Positions 22,050 through 33,796 are shown, counted from the first letter of the stretch. The stretch: 64,000 nt of DNA from Rhizomys pruinosus (GCA_009823505.1 VZQC01000265.1:5779625-5843624), one strand, 5' to 3'. A program made the numbers and translations. The notes: generated by a model from the sequence alone, not told the origin.

Positions 22050-22175
22050 CAGGCCTGTGAGGTCAGTGTTACCATTTTCTTCACATGACAGCTGAGAAGA
22101 CTGAGGCTTGGGGAAGCGTAATAATTTTCCATTTCTCAGTTAGCCAGCAGCTAGCCTGGGTTTAAACTCCTTCTC
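22050..22175 (-). mobile_element. MIR fragment
   Basis: GTGAGGTCAGTGTTACCATTTTCTTCACATGACAGCTGAG.AGACTGAGGC followed by TAGCCAGCAGCTAGCCTGGG reproduces antisense MIR order. Confidence 0.65.
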
Positions 22176-22325
22176 TCTGGCTGTGGCTCATCTGTTCCAC
22201 CCTCCACATCAGTCCCTCTCAGTGTGGGGTGACTTTGCTTGCCTTGCAGGGACACCTAATCAGATCACACATTCCCCTTTATACACATTTGCATGTGTGC
22301 AGATACACATATGTGCTTCCATGCA

Positions 22326-22361
<36 letters not shown>
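22326..22361 (+). repeat. (CA)n microsatellite
   Basis: About 18 CA units. Confidence 0.95.
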
Positions 22362-23679
22362 ACATTTTAGAGGAATCAAGAAGCCAGGTAGCCTTAGAAA
22401 GTCAAACTCATGACCCAATGTCCATCTGGTGTCTTCCCTCATCTACATATCAATTACCCCAGAAACCACTCACCTTGGCCAGTGGTCAATGAAAGTGTGA
22501 ATCAATATGCCTTGTACTCAAGATTTCTTCCAATATAAATGAGTCTACCCACCTCCCAGATGGAACTGTTTGGATTAACAGCTGAAGTAAGAATGAGTGA
22601 AGCTGCAGGTGCATCATCAAGATTCATATGCAGGCAGGTTCAGAACTGGAATGGTACCAGGTAACCTCACGCCTGGATAGGGAAGTAGTTTAATATGAAC
22701 TGACTGAAGACAGAGGAAAAACAAACGGAAAGCAACAAGCTCGGAGGGGAGTAGTAGCAAGAGCTAAAGGGCTGAGTAACCGTTCCTTCCTGCCAGTCAC
22801 CCAGCCTGTTTCCTCTCCAGCATCCAGGAAATATCCACCAACCCAAGCCCTGAAGCATCTGGACAGATGATCCACCCTGCATCTTGTCAATAACAGCCCC
22901 CTTATTGTCACCAGTTTTGTTCAACCAATGTTCACCTCAGAGAGGAAAGACAAATCAGACACCATTGTAGTGAAGAAAAGCCAGGAGCCCTGTGCATCTT
23001 TGCTCCACAGGAAGATTTATTACAAAAGCCACCCAGATTTCTGAGGCTCTCTCAACAAAGGCTCATGCAGCACAGGCTTTCAGGCCAAGGGTTGAGTTAG
23101 GAACAGCTTCACTGTTGTCTCTGTGGCTTAGGAGGAGAGGGACTTGATGGTAGGGCAGGTTGTCATCCACTTGGGAAGGGTTATTGGATAGGGGTAGATG
23201 GTTCTCTGAATCAAGAAGAAAATGAGCTTGTGCCTATTGGAAGAAGATATGTTTACTGGTCAGCATGACAAATTGGGAAAACTTGACAGATGTAAAATGG
23301 ATGTGGAAACTGGACTATATACCCAAGAACTCTCCTGTGAGTCGTGCTTGCTATAGATTTCTACTGTGTGACATCCCAAATATGTGTTGAATGAATGAAT
23401 GTACCCTCCTTGTATCAATGGAAATAAAGATTAACAAGCCCTTTTCTGATGGTAGTGTCTTAATTCTCACACTGGATGCTTTATATATCTGAGTGATAGA
23501 CTTATAAATGCAGAGCTCCTCAACATGCATGCTGTTCAGTTCACAAAGTAGCTGGCCAGTCCTTGTCAGTACCCACTGCCTGTAGTACGTTAGTAGACTT
23601 CATCTCCCTTCCTTCAGTTCCCAACCTCCGCAGCTTCAGCTGATGAGACAAGCAAGGATAAAATCCAGGCTGGGCCACT
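22362..23679. other. Unassigned sequence
   Basis: No gene or young repeat. TTGAATGAATGAATG at 23387-23401 may be the end of an old L2. Confidence 0.35.
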
Positions 23680-23790
23680 CATGCAATAAATGCCTATTGA
23701 ACTCTTAGTAGTAAGAACCATAGAGCTAACCAGTGAGGATACGAAGAGGGAATAATAGACAAATCACTTTCATCTAAGTACATCCTCTTT
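23680..23790 (-). mobile_element. L2 fragment (probable)
   Basis: CAATAAATGCCTATTGAAC then AACCAGTGAGGATACGAAG and AATAATAGACAAATCAC resembles the antisense L2 3' end. Weak. Confidence 0.45.
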
Positions 23791-24225
23791 TCAGAGAATG
23801 ACATTCATTAGGTTTTGATAGAATGATAAATTAACCATGGTGGCTGAGTATTCTAGATGACCATCACAGGGCAGGATGCTGAATGCTTGATGAACCTGAC
23901 CTGACAACATTGGGGTTATACATCTTCCGTTGAAAAAGTGGTACTTAGGAAAGAGCAGGAGGACAAACAGGACGTGAAGACAGTGCGATGGGAGGGAGTG
24001 GGTGTCTACCTTTCTAGAGTGTAGACTGCCGTTGTTGGACTACCCAGGCTGTGTCATGGAGGCCAGTGCAGGAAGATCAGGACAGGACACATGCTAGCTG
24101 GACCTCATTTGGGTGACCATGGGAGGGACCCCAACGTGGAGTACAGGGGCAGGATTGATGGTTGTTTGGGCTTGCCAAGGAGGAACATTCAAGCACTTCC
24201 TTGGGGGAAACATGATACCTTTTGG

Positions 24226-24383
<158 letters not shown>

Positions 24384-24604
24384 TCCTCAAACTCAGGTGA
24401 TATGTGTATGTATGTATATATTTGTATATGTATATATTTATGTATGTGCATATATATATTGAAGCAATACAAGTTGGAGAAAAAAATGAAATTTCCATGT
24501 TAAAGTATCACTGTATTTTAATGCTTTTTTTGGTATCACAAGTTTCATTTATGTTACCTTGATGCTACATGTACTCTAAAGTTCAACTTAAAATAAAAAG
24601 ACAC

Positions 24605-24973
24605 TCATCAAATAAAAAATTAGAAAAAAGAGGTTTACTGTTTATCTGAAAGCAACTATGTTGTTATAATGTAAATCTCTTAACAGCTCTAGAATCGATC
24701 CACCATTTACTTTCAGACTCTGTAATTACTGTATGTGAGTGGAAAGTATGTATGCATATTTTAGAGTAACATAAAATTAAAGGAGGAAAATGTGAATTCC
24801 TAAACAAACAAACAACAAAAAAAAAGACTGAAAGATGCAGGATAGTTATGTCAGAATGCATGATCTGGGGTGGGGTGGGGGGAAGGGAAAGGGGAATATG
24901 CCTAGAGTGAATTGAAAAATGATGTCTGAAATACACAAAACATCAATAAAAGCATTATTAAAAAAAAAAAAAG
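24605..24973 (+). mobile_element. L1 element F: 3'-UTR-only fragment
   Basis: Parallels the L1 E 3' UTR (TTACTTTCAGACTCTG, TATTTTAGAGTAACATAAAATTAAAGG, GGGGTGGGGTGGGGGGAAGGG) and ends in an A-rich tail at 24959-24973. It lacks about 170 bp present between 10760 and 10930 in L1 E. Confidence 0.88.
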
Positions 24974-25084
24974 AAGTTGAAACCAAGGCCTACAGCCATC
25001 ACATGTCACCAGCACTGACAGTTTAGCCCCACACCCTCCTGAGTGAATACATGTCCAGACAATTTTCCTACTGAGTTTGTCTTA

Positions 25085-25190
25085 AGTGACCTTGACTAAA
25101 GACGGTGTGACATAAATGGGAAGAGTAAAGACAGGCCAAAAGATGAGGCTGGAGGGACAGGCAGGCCAGTTCAGGCAGGATGGCAAAGGC
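25085..25190 (-). mobile_element. L2 left part (interrupted)
   Basis: AGGCAGGATGGCAAAGGCCTCAGATTCC has the look of antisense L2 3' region and continues at 26686 across the 1.48-kb insertion. Confidence 0.55.
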
Positions 25191-25203
25191 CTCAGATTCC
25201 ATT

Positions 25204-26685
25204 CTACTTTATTTTTGTAAATTTTTATTGAACTTTTCTGTATTTCATACAGAACATCTCAATCACCTTTATGCCCCTTTCCTCATTGGCGCCCTCCCAT
25301 AGCCCTCCACTGCAATTCACACATTTTCTCATTTGTGTTAAAGTGTTCCCAGACATTCCTCCATACAAGTTCATCCACTGGGGTCTAGTCAGCCTATCTA
25401 GAGGCCTTCCCTTTAAGAAGATTGTTTCTTCTTAACCCAGCAGTAATCAGTTGCCAACAGTTTTTCTACTAAGATTGGGGTCTGATGCCCACAACCAAAG
25501 TTCTGTGCTGGGTTTTTGTCTGCTTAAATTTGCATGGGTCTTGTGCATGCTGACACCATAGGTTCATATAAGCAGTGTTCCAGGAGCCGTAGGACCGTTT
25601 TTCCATATTGTCATGCACCTCCTCCCTGGCTTTCACAATCTTTCTGTCCTCTCTTCTGTAATAGTCCTGAGCCCTGGGTGGGTGGAGTTTAATATAGGAG
25701 TCCTGTCTGAAGACCCACACTCCACAGACTTTTATTTTCTATGCTTTGGCCATTTGTGACTTCTTGTGTTCCTGGCCTTCTGTTGCATGAGGGAGACTCA
25801 TCGGTGAGAACTGAGAGATGTATCCATCCTCTTTACCCCTAGTTCTGTGTTCTGGAGCCTTAGATGTAAGGGTTGCATCATAGATGTGCCACTTAGGCTT
25901 GGCCAATTCACAATCTCTGCATATGCGCAGTTGTGGACCTCTGAATTAATCTCTGTTGCTAAAGAAGCTTCTTTGATGACTGGTGACTGGGATACTCATC
26001 TGTAACTATAAGGATGCATATTTCACACATAGTAAGAGATTACATTTGTGTAGGGATGTGACAGCTTTGGGGTTTTCTATAAGATCGATGACCTCTCTAG
26101 GCATATATATTTGGCTATGTTTATAGTACCACACATGATTTTTCTTCCATTGAGTGGGCTTTAAGAACAATTAGGTAGCTGTTGATTACTCCTGAGATAA
26201 AAGTGACACTCCTGCACCAATGTCATTTGCTGTGTTGGTCACTAATAAGGTTATTTGGCCTAGAAGCTGAGGTTGGACCATTGGGTGATGTTCTCTCCCT
26301 TAGTAGTTTGCGTAGTGCCCTCCAAAACCATGAGAGCTAGTTTTCACTGGAGGTCGGTTCCAGCTCCATTGCTCCAAATCCTGTGTCCAAAGTGTGTCCC
26401 GTCTTCAGCAATAGGGTCTTACCTTCAAGTTCTGGAAGGAAATCAAGAACTGTGACAATAGCCTGTGTAATTTGGGGAGTCTCTTGGACCACCCTGGCCA
26501 ACAATCCAAAGGAAGGTTTCTCCTGTCTGGCACTGTTTCTTGTTATGTAGCCTTCAGCTATACACATGGATTCATGTAGAGCTATTGTCCGTATAATTTG
26601 TCAGTAGTTTTTGGAATAATATGATTCCTTCTGGCTTTTTATACTAGCTAGGCATAATTTATCTCTCCTCTGTTTCTCACTCTGT
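25204..26685 (-). mobile_element. 1,482-bp minus-strand LINE-like insertion (old rodent L1 3' region, tentative)
   Basis: Flanked by an exact 13-bp TSD, CTCAGATTCCATT (25191-25203 and 26686-26698). The left edge is T-rich (TTTATTTTTGTAAATTTTTATTG), which is the 3' end of a minus-strand retroposon. Internal phrases such as AATCTTTCTGTCCTCTCTTCTG, GTTGTGGACCTCTGAATTAATC and CAGCAATAGGGTCTTACC recall long 3' ends of old Lx-type rodent L1. No coding frame survives. The boundaries are firm; the family name is not. Confidence 0.75.
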
Positions 26686-27310
26686 CTCAGATTCCATTTT
26701 AAATTCAAGGAGAATCCATTAAGGAATTTTAAGAAGTGGCATGTGTGTTGCTGTTGTTTTAAGGTTTTATCTGGTCCAATTAGAGAATTTCCAGAATATT
26801 AGAGATGGGATAAACATGGCTCTAAGGAGATGAGTTAAGAAGCTATAAAATAATTGAGACAAGAGATAATAGTTTTAAATGGGATGTGGAGGGCATTCAG
26901 GAAGATAGAGGAAAGATGACTGATTCAGAGAGATAAAGGAAAGAAAATCCATACCTTTGACAGTGGCCTAGATGTAGGGATTGACATGGGGGAAGTTTGA
27001 CGGCAGAGCACTCACTGCTGGTGTGTGGAGCACAGGAGTGCTACCTAACTGGATGTGGCTGGGGGTGAAGGTGAGCCAGAAGATCACGGGCTTCAGTTTA
27101 GACAGGAAACTGTGTCTTTAAGATCAAAGGAAAGCGATAAATCAAGGAAACCAGTAGATGTACAGACCTTGAGCTTAGAAGGCCAGGGTGATTTTTAGAT
27201 TTAAGGGTCGTCAATGTGGTCCCTGAAGCAGTAAAAATGGAGAAGTCACTCAGGAGACAGTAGATTATAAGGCCAGAAAGAGTCACGGTAGATAGATATC
27301 CTTCAAAAGA
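26686..27310 (-). mobile_element. L2 right part
   Basis: Continues the L2 at 25085-25190: AAGGAATTTTAAGAAGTGGCATG, CATTCAGGAAGATAGAGGAAAG, ACCTTGAGCTTAGAAGGCC, in the order expected for antisense L2 3' sequence. Degenerate. Confidence 0.5.
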
Positions 27311-27804
27311 TGGAGGCGTGGTGAGAGAGCTCAGAGGAAGGCTGGCCACGTGGAATCAATTAGATGCTCTCTGCCTCAAGTCTGAAGTTGGAGTCAGGCT
27401 AGTATCAGTTGGTTTGAGGGGATCAGCACTGAAGATGAAATGGAGATGTGGGCTGGGAGGCCATTTCAACCAGATGGATCCTGTGTCAAGAAATGTGGTC
27501 TTTAGATAGCAATGGAGGTGACAGAGCAGAAGCAGAGAGGAGACAGCATCTATCACAGAGCCCAGACAAGAGGAGAGAGGCTTCTCAGAGAGGCGGCCAG
27601 CTCCTCCTTCCCTCTCGTGCTCTCCAGCTAAAGGCATGGCCATGCATTTTTCCCGTCAGCCCATTTTTTCTCAAGCCACTTTGGGCCCCTCTTTCTTGAT
27701 GAGGAAGCATGAAGCTGAAGAGAGTACACTCTGGATGGAGGCAGGGAGCTGTATAGCCTGGGCAGGACCAGCACAGAGCCTAGAGGATGAGAAGACAGAC
27801 CTAC
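27311..27804. other. Unassigned sequence
   Basis: Purine-rich. No recognised repeat or exon. Confidence 0.35.
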
Positions 27805-27950
27805 TATCAGCTCTGTGTGCTGAGAACCTCACACATTCTCAACTGACCTTCACAGCAACTCTCAAAGACAGGAAATATTCTCCCCAACCTGCCTGAGAAG
27901 CTTAGAAGTTCCCAAGGTCACAAACCAAGTACGCAATAGCTAATCCTTCC
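27805..27950 (-). mobile_element. MIR fragment
   Basis: CTGAGAACCTCACACATTCTCAACTGACCTTCACAGCAACTCTC followed by AGAAGCTTAGAAG..CCCAAGGTCACAAACC matches antisense MIR. Confidence 0.65.
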
Positions 27951-29292
27951 AGTGTTGTGTGCAAGAGAAGGAAAGTGGGAGAGAATGTGGGAAAGAGAAT
28001 GGTGTTTGTGATACATGGAGAAGAATCTGAAGGAGGCAGTATGAGTTTAGTTAGTGATTCACAGAAGAAAGGCCACACCTAAGAAGAGGGTAAGAATGGA
28101 AGAAGCCCGAGTTGGAGAGAAAATCTGGGTGTGGGAAAGCCTATTCCAGTATCTCATCCTGGTGGGAAGTGGCAGTCTTGTTCCTCCTTCAGCGGTCAAG
28201 GATGAAGAAGGCAAGAAGCGAAGATCAAGGATCTTTGCTGAGTCTGAATTAAGTTTGAAATAGCTAAAAACAAGGTGGGAGCTGATACGCTTGGCCCCAT
28301 CTTTGTGCCCACTCTCCTTGCATCCACTTACGTCATAGGCCTTGCAAACTTCTCTATGTCTCTCATTCACCGGTGGATGGAGGATGGGAAAGGGAGAAAA
28401 CTGTGTTGAGATATGGAGGCTAAAGAAAGCAGGAAACCCTCAAAGGTCCCCACAAACCAGGGCTGGGGTCAAAGGAGATGGGGGATGGGGAGAAGGATGC
28501 CAGACTGTGCTAATGTTCCTAGAACTGGGCCTGGCGACCCGGCCTAACCCAGGGGGACATGAGCCTAGAACGTGGGATGCTTTGGAAGTGCAGGTAATCT
28601 GAGGAACAGGGCGAGACTGACTACTGAACATTCTAGAATGGAGGAACTTGCTGGGAATTGAAGGCTAGGTTCCAGAATATAGAATATGAGGAGGAAATAG
28701 GAGCTGGGAAGAGGACCACAGGGAATGAGACTCAGCGCAAGGAGCCAAGAGACAGACACACTCAGGAGCCACAGCTTTTCTGAAGTGACTTGGCGGGGAC
28801 ATCTTCCCAAAATGATTGGCTCCCCAGTGACTTTGAGGAAGGGAAGGACCACAGAGGGGCTGTGTCTGCTGCGAGTGATGAATGGGCAGCCTTCAGGCCA
28901 GTGACTTGGAAACGTTTTCCGTCAGATAGAAAAACCCTGTCATTTCATTCCCAATTTTATTCCATTCTCTTTCACCTCCTATTTCACTTAATGGGAGCTG
29001 TCAAGGAGACTCTGATTCTTTCCCTCCTCTGAGGCAGCTTATGCATCTAACAGGCTGGGAGATGGGAGTTTTGGAAGTCCTACATGAAAACCATCGCTAA
29101 AGCTTCAGTGTGTGGGTTTATGCATCTGTGTCCACTTTTGAATGTGAAAGCCTGTCTGTACCCACCCATCATCTGAGCATGTGTGTACATCAAGAGTGTA
29201 CACGTGATGAGGACGGAACAGCTGTGAATATGAAGCTGGGTCTGTAGATTGGTGTCTATGATGTTTAGTACCTGTGTGACCAGAGCCCTCCT
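27951..29292. other. Unassigned sequence
   Basis: No recognised repeat. Short overlapping frames on both strands (28.0-28.85 kb) lack family features. Confidence 0.35.
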
Positions 29293-29308
29293 ATAAAGTG
29301 GCTATTGA

Positions 29309-29529
29309 TGGGGCTGGAGAGATAGCCTAGCGGTTAAGAGCGCTGACTGCTCTTGCAGAGGACCCAGGTTCAATCCCCAGCACCCACATGGCAGCTGAGA
29401 ACCATCTGTAACTCCAATTCCAGGGGAATCCGAGACCCTCCTCTGACCTCCATGGCATTGCATGACATGGGTGCACAAACCTACATGCAGACAGTACATT
29501 CATACACATAAATAAATAAATAAAATTAA
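29309..29529 (+). mobile_element. B2 SINE with perfect TSD
   Basis: Head GGGGCTGGAGAGATAGCCTAGC, B box GGTTCAATCCCCAGC, tail AATAAATAAATAAAATTAA. A perfect 16-bp TSD, ATAAAGTGGCTATTGA, is at 29293-29308 and 29530-29545. The intact TSD indicates a fairly recent insertion. No internal duplication. Confidence 0.96.
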
Positions 29530-29857
29530 ATAAAGTGGCTATTGAAAGACTGTTTCTCCACACTGCCTGGTTGTCATGAGCTTTGTGACACAAGGACCAA
29601 GAATAGCTCCTCGTGATGAGTACATGCCACTGATGGGCAAATACAACTATTGTTTGTCTGTGAGGAGACATCCCCAGCCATCGTCAGGCCCATGGGATCT
29701 ATGCGCTGCTGTCATTCCTGACAGGCCAGACCCCTAAGCCAGATTGCCCAGGGCCACCCTGCCGGCTCGGTCTCCCTAACTGCTTCCTGTGCTCCTGCTC
29801 TCAGACTGCTGAGCTTCAGCAGCTACACTTTGATCCCCAGCCTCATTTTCCCACTCA

Positions 29858-30175
29858 TTCAACAAACATTTATTGAGCATTATTATGGGCGAGACTCTGT
29901 GCTGATCTGAGGAAAATTAGAGTTTAATAAAATAGATATCCCATGCACAGAAATGTTCAGATAAGCTTAAAACTTAACATTTAAGAGGGATTATAGTAGA
30001 TCTAACAGATCCAGGCCCAAAGCCTGTGCAGTAGAGAGAAGGGGCCCCTGGATCAGCTGATGGACGAGGTGGCAGGGAAGGGATCCTTGGAAGAGATGAC
30101 CCTTGACCTGACCCTTGAAAGATGAGAGGAAGTTAAGCATATGAAGGGAATCCATGTGAGCAGATCCTCAGGAGT
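29858..30175 (-). mobile_element. L2 fragment
   Basis: CATTCAACAAACATTTATTGAGCA with GACTCTGTGCTGATCTG, then CTTGGAAGAGATGACCCTTGACCTGACCCTTGAAAGATGAG, is the antisense 3' portion of L2. Confidence 0.65.
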
Positions 30176-30891
30176 TACCAGCAAAGTTGTAGACCTTCTT
30201 CTTGGAATCCTTCACATTTGTCCCCCAATTTCTCTTCCAAATGTTTGCCACATTCTCCAAGTCACTCTCTGCTTCCAGAACTTATTTCTTTAAACTGTGA
30301 GGCCACAGCCAAGGGACTAATGAGCCAATAGCACTGAGGGTCGGGGGCACTTGATAACCACCCACCACCACCATGTACAGAACACCCTTGGCTCCTCGGC
30401 CCAGCATGGAGGCCCTCCGCACACAGCCCTTTCAGCTTCATATCCCGCTCCAGCCAAAGACCATCCTGCCAAAGCTGCTCCTCAGTCCTGAACAGACCAT
30501 GTTCTCTCTTGCTTCTGTGTTAGCTCAGTCAGGTCTCCTCAGTTTTATAGAAAACCTCTTTCAGAAGGCACAACTTGACTATAATAAGAACAAGGAAACT
30601 TGTTCTGTAGTTTGGGGCAGAGCCAGGCTACAGTCATAGGAGACCCTGTGCTGCACCCTGAGGGAGTGACAAGTCACAGAGCTGGGAAAGTGGAAGACCA
30701 GCCACTGGCCAGAGCTTCCCAAGTGTCCTCGATCTGGTGGGGCTTTCCTTGGGACAAATGAGTATCAGCACGTGAGCTGGACAAGAGTTATCTTGAGGGA
30801 GACCTGGCCAGAGGACTGCCACAGGGTCAAGGTGACCTCAGCCAAGAATCTGCTTGAACGTCATGCAGAGACCCTGGTGGTGGGAAGCTAT
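30176..30891. other. Unassigned sequence
   Basis: Contains an 88-codon frame starting at 30373 in a Kozak-like context (CACCACCATG), but with no family resemblance and no splice context. No recognised repeat. Confidence 0.35.
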
Positions 30892-30905
30892 GAGAGAAAA
30901 CTTTT

Positions 30906-31055
30906 TCTTTTGGTCTTTTTGACACAGGGTCTCCCTGTAGCCCCAGCTGTCCTAGAACTCACTGTGTGGAACAGACTGGCCTTGAACTCACACAGATCCG
31001 CCTGCCTCTGCCTTCCGAGTGCTGGGATTAAAGGCGTGCACCACCATGCCCAGCT
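30906..31055 (-). mobile_element. B1 SINE with perfect TSD
   Basis: TTTTGGTCTTTTTGACACAGGG to GTGCACCACCATGCCCAGC, minus strand. A 14-bp TSD, GAGAGAAAACTTTT, is at 30892-30905 and 31056-31069. Confidence 0.95.
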
Positions 31056-31514
31056 GAGAGAAAACTTTTAAAAAGCCAACAGGAGCATCTCACATCCAGC
31101 ATCCAGAGAGCATGCACGGGCCCTGCTGCCAGCAAGGAACTAGAGGTGCCTTTCTCATTCCCCTTCCCACTCAGCCCTGTGGAGCCCCAGGCAGCAGCCA
31201 GTAGCCAAGGCAAGATGGAAAAGGGAACTTGAAGAAATTAACAACCACATTCACCCCGCAGCAGGCTACCGAGCATGGGTAGGGCCGGAGTCAGGAAGAA
31301 AGAGAAAAGCTTAAATTGGATGTGAAATGAAAGTATTGATTTAGATCCACCTGGCCTTTTTAATACCTGTAAGTAAAACTTTTAATATCTGAAAGTGGTT
31401 GGAAAAGCTATAGAATCTGGCCAGGGGCAGAGAATGTGACCCACCAGGGCAGGTTTGAAAGACAAGCAGTTATTTGCTGGTCCATTTTTTAAGTTAAGAT
31501 TTTTAATCTATTTT

Positions 31515-31645
31515 TATGTACATGTGTGTGATGTATGGGCACATGTGTGTGTGCACATGTGTGTGATGTATGGGCACATGTGTGTGTACACATGTGTGTG
31601 ATGTATGGGCACATGTGTGTGTGCACACGTGTGTTCATGTGTGTG
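31515..31645 (+). repeat. Short-period TG-rich tandem repeat
   Basis: About three to four copies of a 35-bp unit built on ATGTGTGTGATGTATGGGCAC. It sits on the tail side of a minus-strand B4, so it probably expanded from that tail. Confidence 0.8.
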
Positions 31646-31654
31646 GGTGCAGCA

Positions 31655-31943
31655 GGGGCACAGAGCTCCCATGGTATGCACATGCTCAGAGAACAGCCTC
31701 AGATATCAATCTTTGCCTCTACCTTGTTTAAGACAGTTCCTTTCTTTGTTGTCGTTCGCTTCTGTAAATCCGACTAGCTGTCCCCTGATCTTCTTGGGAG
31801 TCCCCATCCACCCTCCCATCTCACCATAGGTGAGTTAGGATTACCCATTACCCATCCAGTTTTACGTGGGTTCTAGGGATTTGAACTCGGGTCCTCAAAC
31901 TTACACAAGTGCTTTACCCACACAGCCACCTCCCTAGCCCACC
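31655..31943 (-). mobile_element. B4-type SINE
   Basis: Antisense order: CTTTGCCTCTACCTTGTTTAAGACAG, CCACCCTCCCATCTCACCATAGG, TTTTACGTGGGTTCTAGGGATTTGAACTC, GTGCTTTACCCACACAGCCACCTCCCTAGCCC. Confidence 0.75.
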
Positions 31944-32036
31944 TTATTTTTTTAAGGAAGGGAATAATACACATTGAAATCTATCATATGACAGTCATAT
32001 GCATGCATGCATAGATTATCTCATTTAATATTTTTG

Positions 32037-32690
32037 TCTTACTTTTGTTTCTTGTTGCTGTGATAAAATGCCCTTATATAAGCAACTTCAGGGAGAAAGG
32101 GTGTTTCTGGCTCACAGTTCCTGATTACAATCCATCACAATGGTGGGGAAGACACAGAGACAGAAGCGCAAGTCAGCTGATCGCATTACATCCATATTCA
32201 ATAACAAAGAGCAAGGGGTGTGTAACATGCTTGCATTCCACTCCTTTCTACACTTTTTATTATTTTAAAATGTAATTTTATGTGTAGTATTGCCTGCATG
32301 TAGTAAGTACACCCATGTCATGTAGTGCCCATGGAGGTCAGAAGGGGGCATCAGATTCCTCTGGAACTGGAGTTAAGGATGGTTGTTAGCCGTCATGTGG
32401 GAGCTGGGAACAAAACCTGGGTCCCCTGCATTAGCAGCCAGTGCTCTTAACCACTGAGCCATCCCTGCAACCCCCACTTCCTGCACCCTTACACTGGCCA
32501 GGATCCTTTGCCTAGGGAATGCTGTCACCCACAGTGACCACCCATGGCGAGCACCCACGGTGACCACCCACAGTGACCATTTCTTTTTTACCTCAAATAA
32601 CATGATCAAGATACTCTCTCACAGACAAGCCCACAGGGCAACCTGACCTAGACAATCCCTCAATGAGAGGTCTTTCTAGTGATTCTAGAC
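32037..32690 (+). mobile_element. Rodent repeat (15.5-kb type) split by a B2
   Basis: CTTGTTGCTGTGATAAAATGCCC and GGGAGAAAGGGTGTTTCTGGCTCACAG on the left. After the B2: GGGAATGCTGTCACCCACAGTG, ACTCTCTCACAGACAAGCCCACAGG, CTAGTGATTCTAGAC. A short local triplication, (GTGACCACCCA..) at 32533-32578, is present. Confidence 0.75.
32256..32474 (-). mobile_element. B2 SINE nested in the rodent repeat
   Basis: Tail side TTATTATTTTAAAATGTAATTTTATG, then GGAGGTCAGAAGGGGGCATCAG, head AACCACTGAGCCATCCCTGCAACCCC. Older type without the duplication. Confidence 0.9.
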
Positions 32691-32724
32691 TGTAACAAGA
32701 TGATACACTTAAAACTAATTATTA

Positions 32725-32977
32725 TGGGCTGGAGAGATGGCCTAGCAGTTAAGAGCGCCGACCGTTCTTACAGAGGACCCGGGTTCAATCCCCAGCACCC
32801 ACATGGTGGCCAAGAACCGTCTGAAACTCCAATTCCAGGAGAACTCCAGTTCCGGGGGAATCCGACACCCTCTTCTGACCTCCGCAGCATTGCACAACAT
32901 GAGCGCACAAACTTGCATGCAGACGGTACATTCATACACATACAGAAATAAATAAAATTAATAAAAAATTAATTTAA
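32725..32977 (+). mobile_element. B2 SINE with 17-nt internal duplication
   Basis: Head GGGCTGGAGAGATGGCCTAGC, B box GGTTCAATCCCCAGC. A tandem pair, CTCCAATTCCAGGAGAA / CTCCAGTTCCGGGGGAA, lies at about 32827-32860. A 14-bp TSD, AAAACTAATTATTA, is at 32711-32724 and 32978-32991. Confidence 0.95.
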
Positions 32978-32991
32978 AAAACTAATTATTA

Positions 32992-33120
32992 CCCTCAACA
33001 ATCTTTCAAAGTAGTGGTTATTATTTCTAGTCTCTAAATCAGGGAGATGGACCTCTGGAAGGAGGGGGTTCTTAAATCACACAGCTGGCAAATATTGAGA
33101 CAGGAATCTGGTGTGGAATA
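32992..33120 (-). mobile_element. MIR fragment
   Basis: CCCTCAACAATCTTTCAAAGTAGTGGTTATTATTTC then AAATCACACAGCTGGCAAATATTGAGACAGGAATC is antisense MIR. Confidence 0.65.
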
Positions 33121-33189
33121 TCTCTAGAGTCTCCTCACAACCCAGGCAATGTGGTTTAAACTCATCTATTGTCAAACAGATGGGTCTAA

Positions 33190-33400
33190 AGCCCCAGCAT
33201 GCCAGTGACTGACCCCATCTTTCAAGGGCAAGTTGTTTACTCTCTTAGCCTGGTTCCTTGTGTCTAATGCAGGAAAATAAAGCTATAAGAGAAGGATTTT
33301 TGTGAGGTTTGAGTTTCACATGAAGAATGGATGAAGGGATTTTGTCCATCACAGAGCAAGAACTTAATGAATCATACCTTCCACTATCATTAAGTAACAT
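33190..33400 (+). mobile_element. MIR fragment
   Basis: GGGCAAGTTGTTTACTCTCTTAGCCT..AATGCAGGAAAATAAAG and ATGAAGGGATTTTGTCC..AAGAACTTAATGAATC follow MIR order on the plus strand, so two MIRs lie nearly back to back here. Confidence 0.55.
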
Positions 33401-33609
33401 TGCGCTCTGAGTAAGGAAAGATGAAATGAAGTGATAATTCAGAACTGCCTGAAATACTGCCTATGTTCAGTCACTGGAAGAATCTAAAGCTGGGTTGCTT
33501 TTTCTGGAGATAATATATATTAAATATATATTTAAATGGAAATATAATAGCACAGAGCTCATAAGAGCAGAATAAAAATCATGGGATCTTGGAAGCTATT
33601 CTTTAAATA

Positions 33610-33705
33610 TTTTACTTCTTAGTACACTGTAAACTCATGGGTGGTAGGCGTCACATCTTGTACTTCATTAACTTCATTTTTTTATTCCTTCAAGAAATGC
33701 ATACA
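33610..33705 (+). mobile_element. L2 3'-end fragment (probable)
   Basis: ACACTGTAAACTCATGGGTGGTAGGCG.CACATCTTGTACTTCATTAA resembles the L2 3' region. Short and divergent. Confidence 0.45.
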
Positions 33706-33710
33706 GGAGT

Positions 33711-33778
33711 GAAGGTGTTGGATGTGTAGCTCAATGGTAGAGTTCTTGCCTGGCATACCTAAGATCCTGGTTCAACAT
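33711..33778 (+). mobile_element. ID-type SINE
   Basis: GTTGGATGTGTAGCTCAATGGTAGAG..CTTGCCTGGCATACC..AAGATCCTGGTTCAACATG is the ID element (tRNA-Ala/BC1-related) body. The A-rich/purine tail merges with the (GA)n run. Confidence 0.8.
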
Positions 33779-33795
33779 GAAAGAGAAGAAGAAAG

Positions 33796-33796
<1 letters not shown>

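Noticed and set aside
30373..30639. 88-codon frame with a Kozak-like start
   Set aside because: No recognisable domain, no splice or promoter context, and a frame of this size is expected by chance in GC-moderate DNA.
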